Positions 16,286-24,405 of a stretch of 64,000 nt of DNA are shown here, piece by piece (the first letter of the stretch is position 1; each line of letters begins with the position of its first letter). The DNA lies in assembly GCF_000735605.1 (NCBI RefSeq), contig NZ_JPKG01000063.1, forward strand, positions 21,866 through 85,865. Direction: 5' to 3'. The translations under genes were made by a program, and so were the position numbers. This DNA comes from Allobosea sp. LC85 (GTDB taxonomy: Bacteria; Pseudomonadota; Alphaproteobacteria; Rhizobiales; Beijerinckiaceae). The notes under the pieces were generated by a model. It made no database searches. It was not told the DNA's origin and worked only from the letters and a program-made list of their open reading frames with translations.

Positions 16286-16917
16286 CGGGCCCCCATTCGC
16301 GCGGAACGCGTCATGGCCCGCTCGACGCTCGCAAAACCAATCTCGACCAACAGCGCGAGCAGCGCGACCGCGACCGCTCCGGCAATCAGCTGCGGAAAAT
16401 TGAAATTCGCCATGCCGGCGGTGATCAGCTCGCCGAGCCCCCCGCCGCCGATGAAGGCCGCGAGGGTCGCCGCCGAAACAACCTGCACGGCAGCCGTGCG
16501 GATGCCGGCAAAAATCACCGGCAGCGCCAGCGGGATCTCGATCCGCTTCATCACTTGCGCATCTGAGAGTCCTTGCCCGCGCGCAGCCTCGACGATGTCG
16601 CGGTCGACCTCGCTCAAGCCCGTATAGGTGTTGAGCAGCAGAGCCGGCAGGCCATAGAGCGTCAGCGCCACCATTGACGGCAGGAAGCCGGTGCCGAGCA
16701 GGGGCAGCATGATGACGAGCAAGGCCAGGCTCGGCACGGTGCGCAGGACGTTGACGATCGCAATCGCCGAATTGGCGAGGCTGCGATGACGCGTCAGCGC
16801 AAGCCCGAGTGGCAGCGCGATCAATACCACCGCGAGCAGTGCGACGCCCGAAAGCCAGAGATGGTTCTGGACTGCTGTCCAGAAGATGCGGGGATTGGCG
16901 GAGATCCAGTCGAGCAT
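16282..16917 (-). CDS. Quaternary-amine-type ABC transporter permease (OpuCB/ProW-like)
   Basis: 211 residues, five or six membrane spans. The EAA-loop region is VDRDIVEAARGQGLSDAQVMKRIEIPLALP, typical of the OpuB/ProW family, followed by ISFAA-like GIRTAAVQVVSAATLAAFIGGGGLGELI. Start ATG 16917 coincides with the stop of the upstream permease, and its end overlaps the ATPase gene, so it is tightly coupled. Confidence 0.92.
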   Translation of the reverse strand: MLDWISANPRIFWTAVQNHLWLSGVALLAVVLIALPLGLALTRHRSLANSAIAIVNVLRTVPSLALLVIMLPLLGTGFLPSMVALTLYGLPALLLNTYTGLSEVDRDIVEAARGQGLSDAQVMKRIEIPLALPVIFAGIRTAAVQVVSAATLAAFIGGGGLGELITAGMANFNFPQLIAGAVAVALLALLVEIGFASVERAMTRSARMGAR

Positions 16918-17546
16918 CAGGCGCCCTCCGCCTGGGCCGCCCGCAGGCCGAGCTCGAGCCGGCGCAAGATCTCGTCGCAGGTGATGGCGAGGAGCGAGGT
17001 CATGATCGCGCCGACCACGACCTTCTCGCCGAAATCCTGCGTGATGCCCTGGAAGATGATGTCGCCGAGGCCGCCGGCATTGATGAAGGCCGCCACGGTC
17101 GCAACCGAGACCATCGTGACGACCGTGATGCGGATGCCGGCGATGATCACCGGCATCGCCAGCGGGAGTTCAATGGCAAAGAGCCGGCGCCAACGGCCAT
17201 AGCCCATGCCGTCGGCAGCATCCAGAATGTCGGGCGCGATCTCGCGCAGGCCCGTTGCCGTATTCCGGATGATGATCAGCAGGGCATACATCACGAGTGC
17301 CACGATCGCCGGACCGAAGCCCAGCCCGAGGACGGGAATCAGCAATGCGAAGATCGCCAGCGCCGGTACCGTGTAGAGCGCGCCGGAAATCAGCAGCACG
17401 ACGAGGTAGAAGGTCGGCCGCCGCGCCGAGACGATGCCGAGCGGCAGGCCGATGACGAGCGAAATCGCGAGACCGATGCCGACGAGCTGGATATGCTCCC
17501 AGAGCGCGATCAGCAGGCGGTCATAATTCTCCAGCGTCCAGGTCAT
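16917..17546 (-). CDS. Quaternary-amine-type ABC transporter permease, second subunit
   Basis: 209 residues with LVGIGLAISLVIGLPLGIVSARRP, an EAA loop LREIAPDILDAADGMGYGRWRRLFAIELPLAMPVIIAGIRITVVTMV (given in part) and GGLGDIIFQG. It is a paralogue of the other permease; OpuC/OsmU-type systems use two such half permeases. Its first bases overlap the stop of the HAL-like gene. Confidence 0.9.
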   Translation of the reverse strand: MTWTLENYDRLLIALWEHIQLVGIGLAISLVIGLPLGIVSARRPTFYLVVLLISGALYTVPALAIFALLIPVLGLGFGPAIVALVMYALLIIIRNTATGLREIAPDILDAADGMGYGRWRRLFAIELPLAMPVIIAGIRITVVTMVSVATVAAFINAGGLGDIIFQGITQDFGEKVVVGAIMTSLLAITCDEILRRLELGLRAAQAEGA

Positions 17547-19105
17547 GCCGGCAGGTCCGCAAGCGCAGCGGCAAGCTCTCCTGCCGCCAACCGTTCGGCA
17601 AGGGCCTCGAACTCGCGCCCCATCGGCCGGTCATCGTCGAGGCGGGCGACATGGGCTCGGACGAAGCGATGCGCGAGAGTGGTGCCGGCGCCGAGCCTGA
17701 TGCCTTCGCGCTGGTCGGTGGCCTCGGCGGCCACGACCAGCTCGATCGCAGCAAGTCGCGACAGGTGCTCGGCAATCATGGCCGTCTTTGCGACGATGCG
17801 CGGCGTCATCGGCGCGTAGTCCTCGACACCATCGGCAACCGGCATGGTCATCGGGCCGAGCGGCACGGCGAGATGGCGGATCTCGGCTTCCAGGGCTGCA
17901 GCCGTCTTCTGCGTGGTCGCAAAACCGGCATGCGTGCCGCCATGGCGGGTCAGGAAGCGCGGCAGCTCACTGGCCGCAGGCGACATCAGCTTGGTGACGC
18001 GGAACGCCGAGATCGTCGCGGTATGGGCGGCCGCCAGTCCGAGCCCTTCGAGCGCGAGTGCAAGCGCCGTCGTGTCGAAATTGACGGTCGAACGCAGGAT
18101 ATCTTCGGTGATGAGCACCGCCGGGCTGTCGCCAGCCCCGTTCAGCTCGACTTCGACCAGCGCCCGCGCCGTCTCTAGCGCGGCGAATGCGGCTCCGTTC
18201 ACGGGCGCCAGGCAGCGAAAGGAGAGCGGGTCCTGCACGCGCCTGGCAGCGCCCTCGCCAAGGAGATCGCTCCCGGCCAGGAGTTCGCGCAACTTCGCTG
18301 CGCCGGCGACATGGCTCGGCACCGGCCGGAGGGCGACCAGATTGCTCGCGATGGGCGAAAGATTGGCGCGGTAAGCCTCCAGCGAGAGTGCGCCTGCCAC
18401 TGTCAGTGCTTCCAGCGCCCTTGCCATGGCGCGAAGCGCGAGCGCAGCCAGGCCGGCGCTCTCGGCATTGGCATTGAGCAATGCGAGCCCATCCTTCGGC
18501 CCAAAGGCCGGAAGCGCGATGCCGGCCAGGCGCATGGCCTCGGGACCGGTTCGAATCTGCCCGTCGAATTCAGCCTCGCCCTCTCCTGTCAGCGGCAGAA
18601 AAAGCTGGGCGAGCGAACTGAGATCAGCCTCCCCCAGCGAACCGATGCGTCGGACGACAGGGTGAACACCGGAATTGAGCATCGCAGCGAGCGTCCCGAC
18701 AAGGCAAGGCGAGATGCCGGAGGCGCCCTGAGCAAGACCGGCAAGCCGCGCGAGCAGCATGGCCCGCACCTCGGCCCGCGACAGGCAACGCCCGACGCCG
18801 ACGGCCCGCGCCCGAACGGCCCGCAGCTGGAAGGCGGCGATCTGATCCGCCGCCAGCCGCGTGTCGACAGCAGCTCCAAGGCCCGTCGTCAAACCGTAGA
18901 CAGCCTCGCCGCGTTCAAGGCTGCGCTCCACCGCCGCGCGTGCCCCGCTCAGCCGCTCCAGCAGCGCGGGAGCAAGCATGATCCGCGCAGCACCATGCGC
19001 GACAGCATGGACCTCGTCGATCGAAAGCGGCCCCGCACCGATGACGACGGCGGGGACCGCCCTTTGCGCCAGCACCATCCGCGGGCCGCCCGCCTTAGCG
19101 GACAA
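17543..19105 (-). CDS. HAL/PAL-family lyase lacking the MIO-forming Ala-Ser-Gly triad
   Basis: 520 residues of aromatic-amino-acid ammonia-lyase fold. Conserved: VYGLTTGLG with the catalytic Tyr (Y70), LLNANAESAG, FDTTALALALEG, GGTHAGF and VEDYAPM (Glu428). The segment that should read G-S-V-G-A-S-G-D is G-S-L-G-E-A-D (residues 155-161), so the Ala-Ser-Gly that cyclises to MIO is missing. Without MIO an enzyme cannot use the normal mechanism on a primary amine. MIO-less homologues are known (ergothionase eliminates trimethylamine from ergothioneine). It sits inside a quaternary-amine-type ABC operon, overlapping the binding protein by 11 bases and the permease by 4. I infer a betaine-type lyase. 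Confidence 0.85.
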   Translation of the reverse strand: MSAKAGGPRMVLAQRAVPAVVIGAGPLSIDEVHAVAHGAARIMLAPALLERLSGARAAVERSLERGEAVYGLTTGLGAAVDTRLAADQIAAFQLRAVRARAVGVGRCLSRAEVRAMLLARLAGLAQGASGISPCLVGTLAAMLNSGVHPVVRRIGSLGEADLSSLAQLFLPLTGEGEAEFDGQIRTGPEAMRLAGIALPAFGPKDGLALLNANAESAGLAALALRAMARALEALTVAGALSLEAYRANLSPIASNLVALRPVPSHVAGAAKLRELLAGSDLLGEGAARRVQDPLSFRCLAPVNGAAFAALETARALVEVELNGAGDSPAVLITEDILRSTVNFDTTALALALEGLGLAAAHTATISAFRVTKLMSPAASELPRFLTRHGGTHAGFATTQKTAAALEAEIRHLAVPLGPMTMPVADGVEDYAPMTPRIVAKTAMIAEHLSRLAAIELVVAAEATDQREGIRLGAGTTLAHRFVRAHVARLDDDRPMGREFEALAERLAAGELAAALADLPA

Positions 19106-19994
19106 GACCCTTGGCTTTCAGGAAGGCGGCGGCGACGGTACGCGGCTCCTTCTTGTCAACCTCGACCTGTCGGTTCAGCTCCTGCATCGTCGCATTGTCG
19201 AGCACCGCCCCAACCTTTTCGAGGATCTCGACGACCTTGGCGTTGCCAGCGATCTCCTGACGCACGACCGGGGCGAGGAAATAGGGTGGGAACAGTGACT
19301 TGTCGTCGTCCAGCGCCACGAATTTCTCCGCCGCGATCTGCCAGTCGGTGGAGAAGCCATTGGCGATGTCGACCTGCTTCTGGTTCAGCGCCTCGTAGCG
19401 CAGCCGTAGCGCAGCGAACTGCTTGAACTCGGCAAACTCGGCGCCATAGACCTCCTTGAGGCCCTTGATGCCATCACGACGATCGACGAACTCGGTGCCC
19501 GCGCCGAGCCGAAGCTTGGACGAGACTTTGCCGAGATCGGTCAGGGTCTTGAGGTTGTATTCCTTCGCCGTCTCGGGGCGCACCACGATGGCATAGCCGT
19601 TATTGATGCCGGACGGCTTCAGCCAGGTCAGGTTGAATTCCTTCTCGTAGAAGGCCTTGACCATGCCGCGCACCTTCTCCGGGTCGGTTTCGGTCACGCC
19701 CTGCACCTTCATCACGGCGTTGAGGCCGGTCCCGGTATATTCCGGATAGAGGTCGATCGCGCCGCTCTTCAGGGCCTCATGCGCCACCAGCGTGCCGCCG
19801 AGATTGATCTTGCGCTCGACCTTGAAGCCCGCGCCCTCCAGGGCCGCGGCATAGAGCTCGGCAACGATGAACTGCTCGGTGAAATTCTTGGAACCGATCT
19901 TGATCGTCTGGGCCGCTGCCGCCGACAGCCCCACCAGGATCATGGCGGCAACAGTACAGACGGTCTTCGCGAAGCGCGTGCTGATGAGTTTCAT
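19095..19994 (-). CDS. Quaternary-amine-type ABC transporter substrate-binding protein
   Basis: 299 residues with a signal peptide (cationic start, hydrophobic stretch, cleavage after SAAAA). The mature protein begins QTIKIGSKNFTEQFIVAELYAAALE, the hallmark of OsmF/OpuBC/ProX-type binding proteins; INLGGTLVAHEALKSGAIDLYPEYTGTG follows. These bind glycine betaine, choline, carnitine or similar trimethylammonium compounds; the OpuC-like EgtU binds ergothioneine. First gene of the operon and overlaps the lyase gene, so uptake and breakdown are co-expressed. The GCCGCCTCCTGTG before ATG gives an AGGAGG on the coding strand. Confidence 0.93.
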   Translation of the reverse strand: MKLISTRFAKTVCTVAAMILVGLSAAAAQTIKIGSKNFTEQFIVAELYAAALEGAGFKVERKINLGGTLVAHEALKSGAIDLYPEYTGTGLNAVMKVQGVTETDPEKVRGMVKAFYEKEFNLTWLKPSGINNGYAIVVRPETAKEYNLKTLTDLGKVSSKLRLGAGTEFVDRRDGIKGLKEVYGAEFAEFKQFAALRLRYEALNQKQVDIANGFSTDWQIAAEKFVALDDDKSLFPPYFLAPVVRQEIAGNAKVVEILEKVGAVLDNATMQELNRQVEVDKKEPRTVAAAFLKAKGLVR

Positions 19995-20020
19995 GGCCGC
20001 CTCCTGTGATGGCTCAAGGG

Positions 20021-20030
20021 GTTAGCTAAC
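20021..20030. promoter_or_regulatory. Short palindrome upstream of the ABC/lyase operon
   Basis: GTTAGCTAAC is a perfect 10-base palindrome 27 bases before the binding-protein ATG, in the operon's only upstream gap. A regulator site is possible, but a 10-mer palindrome can occur by chance and no second copy is seen in the window. Confidence 0.25.
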
Positions 20031-20122
20031 GAGGGATCGAACAGCGATGCAAGTTTCGGGCGCGCAAAGGAAAAAATGCCTTCGCGATTCCGTTCCGGAG
20101 AATGAACGCTCCGCGCAAACGC

Positions 20123-20806
20123 TCAACTGAGCGGATTTCGCTCGCCGGCATGGATCGCGGCGGGCAAGCGATTCTCGATGGGCGACAAAGGGCAGACCCA
20201 GGCCTCCGAATAGGCGCAGGACGGATAATAGGCGAAATTGAAGTCGAGGATCATTCGCCCCTCAGACGTCGCGCCGAGATCGGCGCTCTTGATCGTGTCG
20301 AGCAGGTAGCGGCCGCCGGCAAAGGTCTCCTCGCCATTGCTCGCATCGCCGAAGGGCAGGAAGGTCCCGCCGCCATAGCCCTCGATCCAGTAGAGCGTCA
20401 GTTCGCGACCGAGCGCGCCCTCCATCCCGTCGGTCAGCGCGTAAGGCCTGAGCATCATGGCGCCGTCCTTTCCGGCTTCGATCTGGATGGTCTCGCGCCC
20501 GACTGCTGGCTGGAGCCCGACCTCGAAGCGCAATTCCGGATCGTAGGGGAAATAGCGGATGCCACTGAAGCGCTGTCGTCGGGCGGCCGCAAGCGGCGAC
20601 TGGCGATGCTCGCGAAACAGCCGGTCGCGCACATCGCGCCACTGCGCCCAGCCCACTTCCGCTGGCATCGCCCGGACCGCCGCGTAGAGATCCGCCACCT
20701 GCCGACGCCAATCCTGGAGCGAGGCCGTGTTCTCGAGCACCGCGCTCGCAGACAGGCGAGCTCCTGGCCTGGTGGATGCGGCCCCGGCAATGATCTGGTT
20801 CTTCAT
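20123..20806 (-). CDS. DUF1684 domain protein
   Basis: 227 residues from ATG 20806. The family blocks are present in order: LQDWRRQVADLYAAVRAM, RDRLFREHRQSPL, FSGIRYFPYDPELRF, LTLYWIEGYGGGTFLPFGD, GGRYLLDTIKSADLG, ILDFNFAYYPSCAYSEAWVCPL and ENRLPAAIHAGE. The function of DUF1684 is not settled. It lies downstream of the heme genes on the same strand, separated from hutX by 250 bases in which I see no gene. Confidence 0.85.
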   Translation of the reverse strand: MKNQIIAGAASTRPGARLSASAVLENTASLQDWRRQVADLYAAVRAMPAEVGWAQWRDVRDRLFREHRQSPLAAARRQRFSGIRYFPYDPELRFEVGLQPAVGRETIQIEAGKDGAMMLRPYALTDGMEGALGRELTLYWIEGYGGGTFLPFGDASNGEETFAGGRYLLDTIKSADLGATSEGRMILDFNFAYYPSCAYSEAWVCPLSPIENRLPAAIHAGERNPLS

Positions 20807-21056
20807 GGAGTGCAGCCTTCGGTTCGACTGAACGGGATCGCCTCGGCGCGAGAACCGCCGCCGCCGGTCAACGCACCGGCGACGCAGGCGTTCCCACATC
20901 GCGCATTGTGCCGATCATGCTGTCAGGCCGTGTCAGCGTTCCCAGCGATGCCGGCGAAAATCGTCGCGCCGCGGCACAAAGCCAAGACCAATGAAGAACG
21001 CCGCCGTCACGAGATCGCGACGACGGCGTTGAAGCGGTGGATCAGAGCCCGACCTG

Positions 21057-21599
21057 TCAGGAGAATTGCGCCTTCAGGCCTTCGAAAAACGCAACCTGCT
21101 CGGCAATCAACTCGCGCTTCTCATCGCGCCGCACGAAGACCTTGAACATCGCTTCGCCGGCAGCATTGAAGAACTGGACCGAGCAGGAGCGGCGGCCATG
21201 GAATTGCCGGTCGACCAGATAGATCGCCGTGCAGTTGCCAGCCTTGATATGTCCGCCGATCGGGCTGTCGCCGTGGATGTTGTAGTAGCCATGGCCGAAG
21301 GAGCCGACGGGCAGCGCGCCTTCGCATTCCAGCACGATATCGGCGGTGTGGACGATGAAGAGCACATCGCCCCAGGTCGAGAGCGCCCGCCACAGCGCCT
21401 CGAAGCGCTCGGCAGCAATGAAATGGCGCTGATCGGCTGGCGCTGCCTCCAGCACCGCGAGTGTCGGCACGCCGACCTCGCGGGCGATGGCCTCGATCAC
21501 GCCATCGGGCTTGGCTGCCAGCGCCTGCCTGACGCGCTCCATCGGGTCTGCCGGTGACGGGTCCTGGACCGCCGCGGCGCTCGCCTGCGAGATCGACAT
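21057..21599 (-). CDS. hutX: Heme utilisation cytosolic carrier HutX
   Basis: 180 residues from ATG 21599, chosen because GGGAGG stands 5 bases upstream. It carries the HutX/HuvX pattern: FEALWRALSTWGDVLFIVHTADIVLECEG, GSFGHGYYNIHGDSPIGGHIKAGNC, and FHGRRSCSVQFFNAAGEAMFKVFVRRDE. Members bind heme in the cytosol and pass it to degradative or storage partners. It is 11 bases after the heme oxygenase gene, forming a unit with it and probably the TonB receptor. Confidence 0.9.
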   Translation of the reverse strand: MSISQASAAAVQDPSPADPMERVRQALAAKPDGVIEAIAREVGVPTLAVLEAAPADQRHFIAAERFEALWRALSTWGDVLFIVHTADIVLECEGALPVGSFGHGYYNIHGDSPIGGHIKAGNCTAIYLVDRQFHGRRSCSVQFFNAAGEAMFKVFVRRDEKRELIAEQVAFFEGLKAQFS

Positions 21600-21610
21600 G
21601 CCGTCCTCCC

Positions 21611-21958
21611 TCACTCTGCCGCCTGGCGGGGCAAATGCGGATTGGCCTCGCTTAGCACCGTCTCGAAGCCCTCGAATTCGGGATGTCCGAGATACATCGG
21701 CGTGGCCCGGGGCTGGCCGGCATTGCGATGCGATTCACGGAACTGGTCAGACTTCGTCCAGGCGGTGAAATCGTCCTTCGACGTCCAGGTCGTATGCGAG
21801 GAATAGAGGGTGTGATCCTCCTTCTCCGGCCCCTTGAGCAAATGGAAGGCGATGAAGCCCTTCATCTCGTCGAGGCGGGTCTTGCGCGAGGACCAGACCG
21901 TCTCAAAGGCAGCCTCCTCTCCCTTGACGACCTTGAAGCGATTCATGGCGATGAACAT
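21611..21958 (-). CDS. IsdG-type heme-degrading monooxygenase (ABM fold)
   Basis: 115 residues from ATG 21958. The antibiotic-biosynthesis-monooxygenase fold is recognisable (MFIAMNRFKVVKGEEAAFE, EGFETVL). The three residues known to be essential in IsdG (Asn7, Trp67, His77) have counterparts at Asn6, Trp67 and His77, the last two in FTAWTKSDQFRESH. It opens the heme ring to release iron in the cytosol, like HmuQ/HmuD of rhizobia. It lies between the heme receptor and hutX. The frame is open far upstream, but only this part has family similarity. Confidence 0.88.
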   Translation of the reverse strand: MFIAMNRFKVVKGEEAAFETVWSSRKTRLDEMKGFIAFHLLKGPEKEDHTLYSSHTTWTSKDDFTAWTKSDQFRESHRNAGQPRATPMYLGHPEFEGFETVLSEANPHLPRQAAE

Positions 21959-22037
21959 GGGCGTTATCCTCGGTTGGCTGGCTGATGGCTGGCTTGGTTG
22001 AACGGAAAGCGGGCAATGCCGTGCGGCATGGCGGTCC

Positions 22038-24110
22038 TCATGTGCCGAAGCGCGTCGAGAAACCGACCTTGCCGACAAAGCCCGGGCTGTTGTCGCCGTC
22101 GCGGTAGCGGCGATAGCGAACGTCGCCAACATTCTCGAGCGAGAGATAGGCGCGGGCATCCGGCGTGATCTTGTAGTCGGCGTAGAGATCGACCAGCGCA
22201 TAGGCCTTGCTCGCAAGCACCTGCGATCCAGGCGGCAGGCGCTTTTGATCGTCAACCAGCGTCAGCCGGGCGCCGACCGTCAGCTTCTCCTCGAAGAAGC
22301 GCAAACCGCCGTTGAGGACCAGCTTGTCTGGATAGATCGACTGCAGCGGCTGGTTCAGCGTCCTGTTGTCGCCACGCGTGGTCGAGCCGGCAAGGGTCAT
22401 GAACCAGCGTTTCGCGTCGTAGCCGAGTTCGGCCTCGAAGCCCGTGATGCGCGCCTTGGCGACGTTCTGGTATGTGAAGAAGGCATCGTTGCAGGCGCCC
22501 GGAATCGGCGCGCCGCACGGTGCGCCGGGATCGACGAAGATGCCGTCGATATAGTTCTTCACGTCGTTCTTGTAGACGGCGAGCTTGCCGCGGAAGCGGT
22601 CGCCCTCGCTCAGGATGTTATCGTATTTCAGGTTGACGCCGGCCTCGAGCGTCTTGCCGACTTCCGGCTTCAGGTTCGGGTTCGGCCGGAAGATGAAGCT
22701 GGCCGGAGCCGGATGCGGCCCATCGACCAGCGTCTCGGTCACCGACGGCGCGCGATAGCCCTCGGCATAGGTGCCGTAGACCTGCAGGCCCTGCAGTGGT
22801 GTGACGCCGAGCGTCAGCTTGGGCGAGATGCGGTTGCCGTCCGAAGAGGTCCGACCGCCGCTGAGCTCATAGGCGTCGTAGCGCAGCGCGCCGATCAGGT
22901 CGAAGATCGAGTATTTCACGTGGCTCTGCACGAAGCCGCCATAGACGCTGCGCTTGCCCGACGGCGTCGTCTCGTCGCCATTGCTGACGGGATCGCTGGT
23001 CCTGACGCGATCCTCGAACCAGTCCGCACCATAGGTCAGGTTCAGCGCCGCCGCGCCGAGATCGAACTTCGAGGTGTTGTAGATGTCGAACCCGGTCGTC
23101 TCGACCTTGAAATAGCGCTTCGCGCCAAGAGCCGCGCCCGCACCCGAGATCTGGGTCTGGTCCGTGTCTGTCGACGTTGAATAGGCGCTGACGTTCAGGT
23201 TCAGCCACGGGATGTCGGGTCGCGAGAAACTGTAGCGCGCCGTGTAGTTCTGCGTCGTGACCTCGTTGTCGCGACGCGGCGCCGTCGGCGTGCCGACCCC
23301 GTTGGAGAAGTCGTAGCGCTGGTACTGGCCGCCGAGCTTGAGCTCCTGGCCTTCGCCGGGCGTGATCACGATCTTGCCGAGACCTGAAACCAGGTCCTGC
23401 CCGCTATCGGCGATCCTCGTGCCGCCACCATCGCGATAGGGATTGAGCGAGCGGAAGGAAAGCCCGACCAGGCCCGCGACGACATCATTCGGTCGGAAGG
23501 CGCCGATGGCATTGCCGAAGGCACCGGTCTGGCGAGCGAACACGCCGGTGCCGCCGATCTCGATCGCTGCGCGCTCGCCCGGCCTGAGGATGTCCTTGGG
23601 ATCGACCGTCTCGAAAGACACGACGCCACCGATCGCGCCCGAGCCGTAGATGTTGGCAACCGGGCCGCGCGTCACGTCGATGACGCGCACAAAGGCCGGA
23701 TCGAGGAAGAAGGCGCCATTGGCATTATGGCCGGAACGCTGGAAATTCTGCCGCGCGCCATCGATCGTCACCGCGACGCGGCCGAAATCCTGCAGACCAC
23801 GAATGTTGATCGCAGTCGCCGGATCGTTCGGGTTTTCCTGCGACGACACGCTGGGCATCTGGTTGAGGAGGGTGCCGAGCCTTTGCGGCTGCTGCGAACG
23901 GATCTCGTTGCGCGTCATCACCGAGACCGAGGCGAGCGCATCGATCGCGCGCTCTTCCTGCTTGCTCGCCGTCACGGTGATCTCGTCCAGCGCGATCGGC
24001 GCCCCGGCGGAGGCCGGGGCCGGCTGGGATTGAGCATGAGCGCCAAGCGACCACAGCGCGATGGCAGCCACGGAAACGGAAGCGCGCAACAGCGCGGCGT
24101 GAGAATTCAT
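22038..24110 (-). CDS. hmuR: TonB-dependent heme/hemoglobin receptor
   Basis: 690 residues with a signal peptide ending near AHAQS. The TonB box region is LDEITVTASKQEER; a plug domain follows (INIRGLQDFGRVAVTIDGARQNFQRSGH, GPVANIYGSGAIGGVVSFET), then a 22-strand barrel. The heme-receptor motifs YRAP (in AEGYRAPSVTE) and NPNL (in RPNPNLKPE) are present, and the protein ends with Phe-Gly-Thr close to the barrel-assembly aromatic end. It brings heme across the outer membrane using TonB energy. It is divergent from hmuTUV; the 295-base gap is AT-rich. Confidence 0.95.
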   Translation of the reverse strand: MNSHAALLRASVSVAAIALWSLGAHAQSQPAPASAGAPIALDEITVTASKQEERAIDALASVSVMTRNEIRSQQPQRLGTLLNQMPSVSSQENPNDPATAINIRGLQDFGRVAVTIDGARQNFQRSGHNANGAFFLDPAFVRVIDVTRGPVANIYGSGAIGGVVSFETVDPKDILRPGERAAIEIGGTGVFARQTGAFGNAIGAFRPNDVVAGLVGLSFRSLNPYRDGGGTRIADSGQDLVSGLGKIVITPGEGQELKLGGQYQRYDFSNGVGTPTAPRRDNEVTTQNYTARYSFSRPDIPWLNLNVSAYSTSTDTDQTQISGAGAALGAKRYFKVETTGFDIYNTSKFDLGAAALNLTYGADWFEDRVRTSDPVSNGDETTPSGKRSVYGGFVQSHVKYSIFDLIGALRYDAYELSGGRTSSDGNRISPKLTLGVTPLQGLQVYGTYAEGYRAPSVTETLVDGPHPAPASFIFRPNPNLKPEVGKTLEAGVNLKYDNILSEGDRFRGKLAVYKNDVKNYIDGIFVDPGAPCGAPIPGACNDAFFTYQNVAKARITGFEAELGYDAKRWFMTLAGSTTRGDNRTLNQPLQSIYPDKLVLNGGLRFFEEKLTVGARLTLVDDQKRLPPGSQVLASKAYALVDLYADYKITPDARAYLSLENVGDVRYRRYRDGDNSPGFVGKVGFSTRFGT

Positions 24111-24271
24111 GCGTCCAGCCCCGAACCTGAAGATTTGCAGCGACTGGCTGGCTGGACGCGGGCTGCGTGTGGCTGGCTGGCGCGGGCGGTCGCACCGTCC
24201 CGGCGCGCCGCTCTTGACCCTATGTAGTAAAGCTGAATATCACCGTCAACAACGCTTAAGCTTTATCCTTT

Positions 24272-24288
24272 CTTAGAATAATTAAAAA
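24272..24288. promoter_or_regulatory. ICE-like (Irr) candidate in the heme divergent promoter
   Basis: CTTAGAATAATTAAAAA resembles the rhizobial iron control element TTTAGAA-N3-TTCTAAA at 11 of 14 fixed positions. It lies 162 bases before hmuR and 118 before hmuT, in the only AT-rich stretch of the area. A Fur/RirA site elsewhere in the gap cannot be excluded. Iron control here is expected from the family; this exact site is a guess. Confidence 0.35.
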
Positions 24289-24405
24289 CTGACAACTGCT
24301 TTAGATCACCTTCAGATGACGAGATGTCGCGCACTCTTGGGTAGACGAGATCGATTCCGATCCCATCTTCCATCGAGGTGCAACCCGGGAAGCGGAGAGA
24401 CAACC

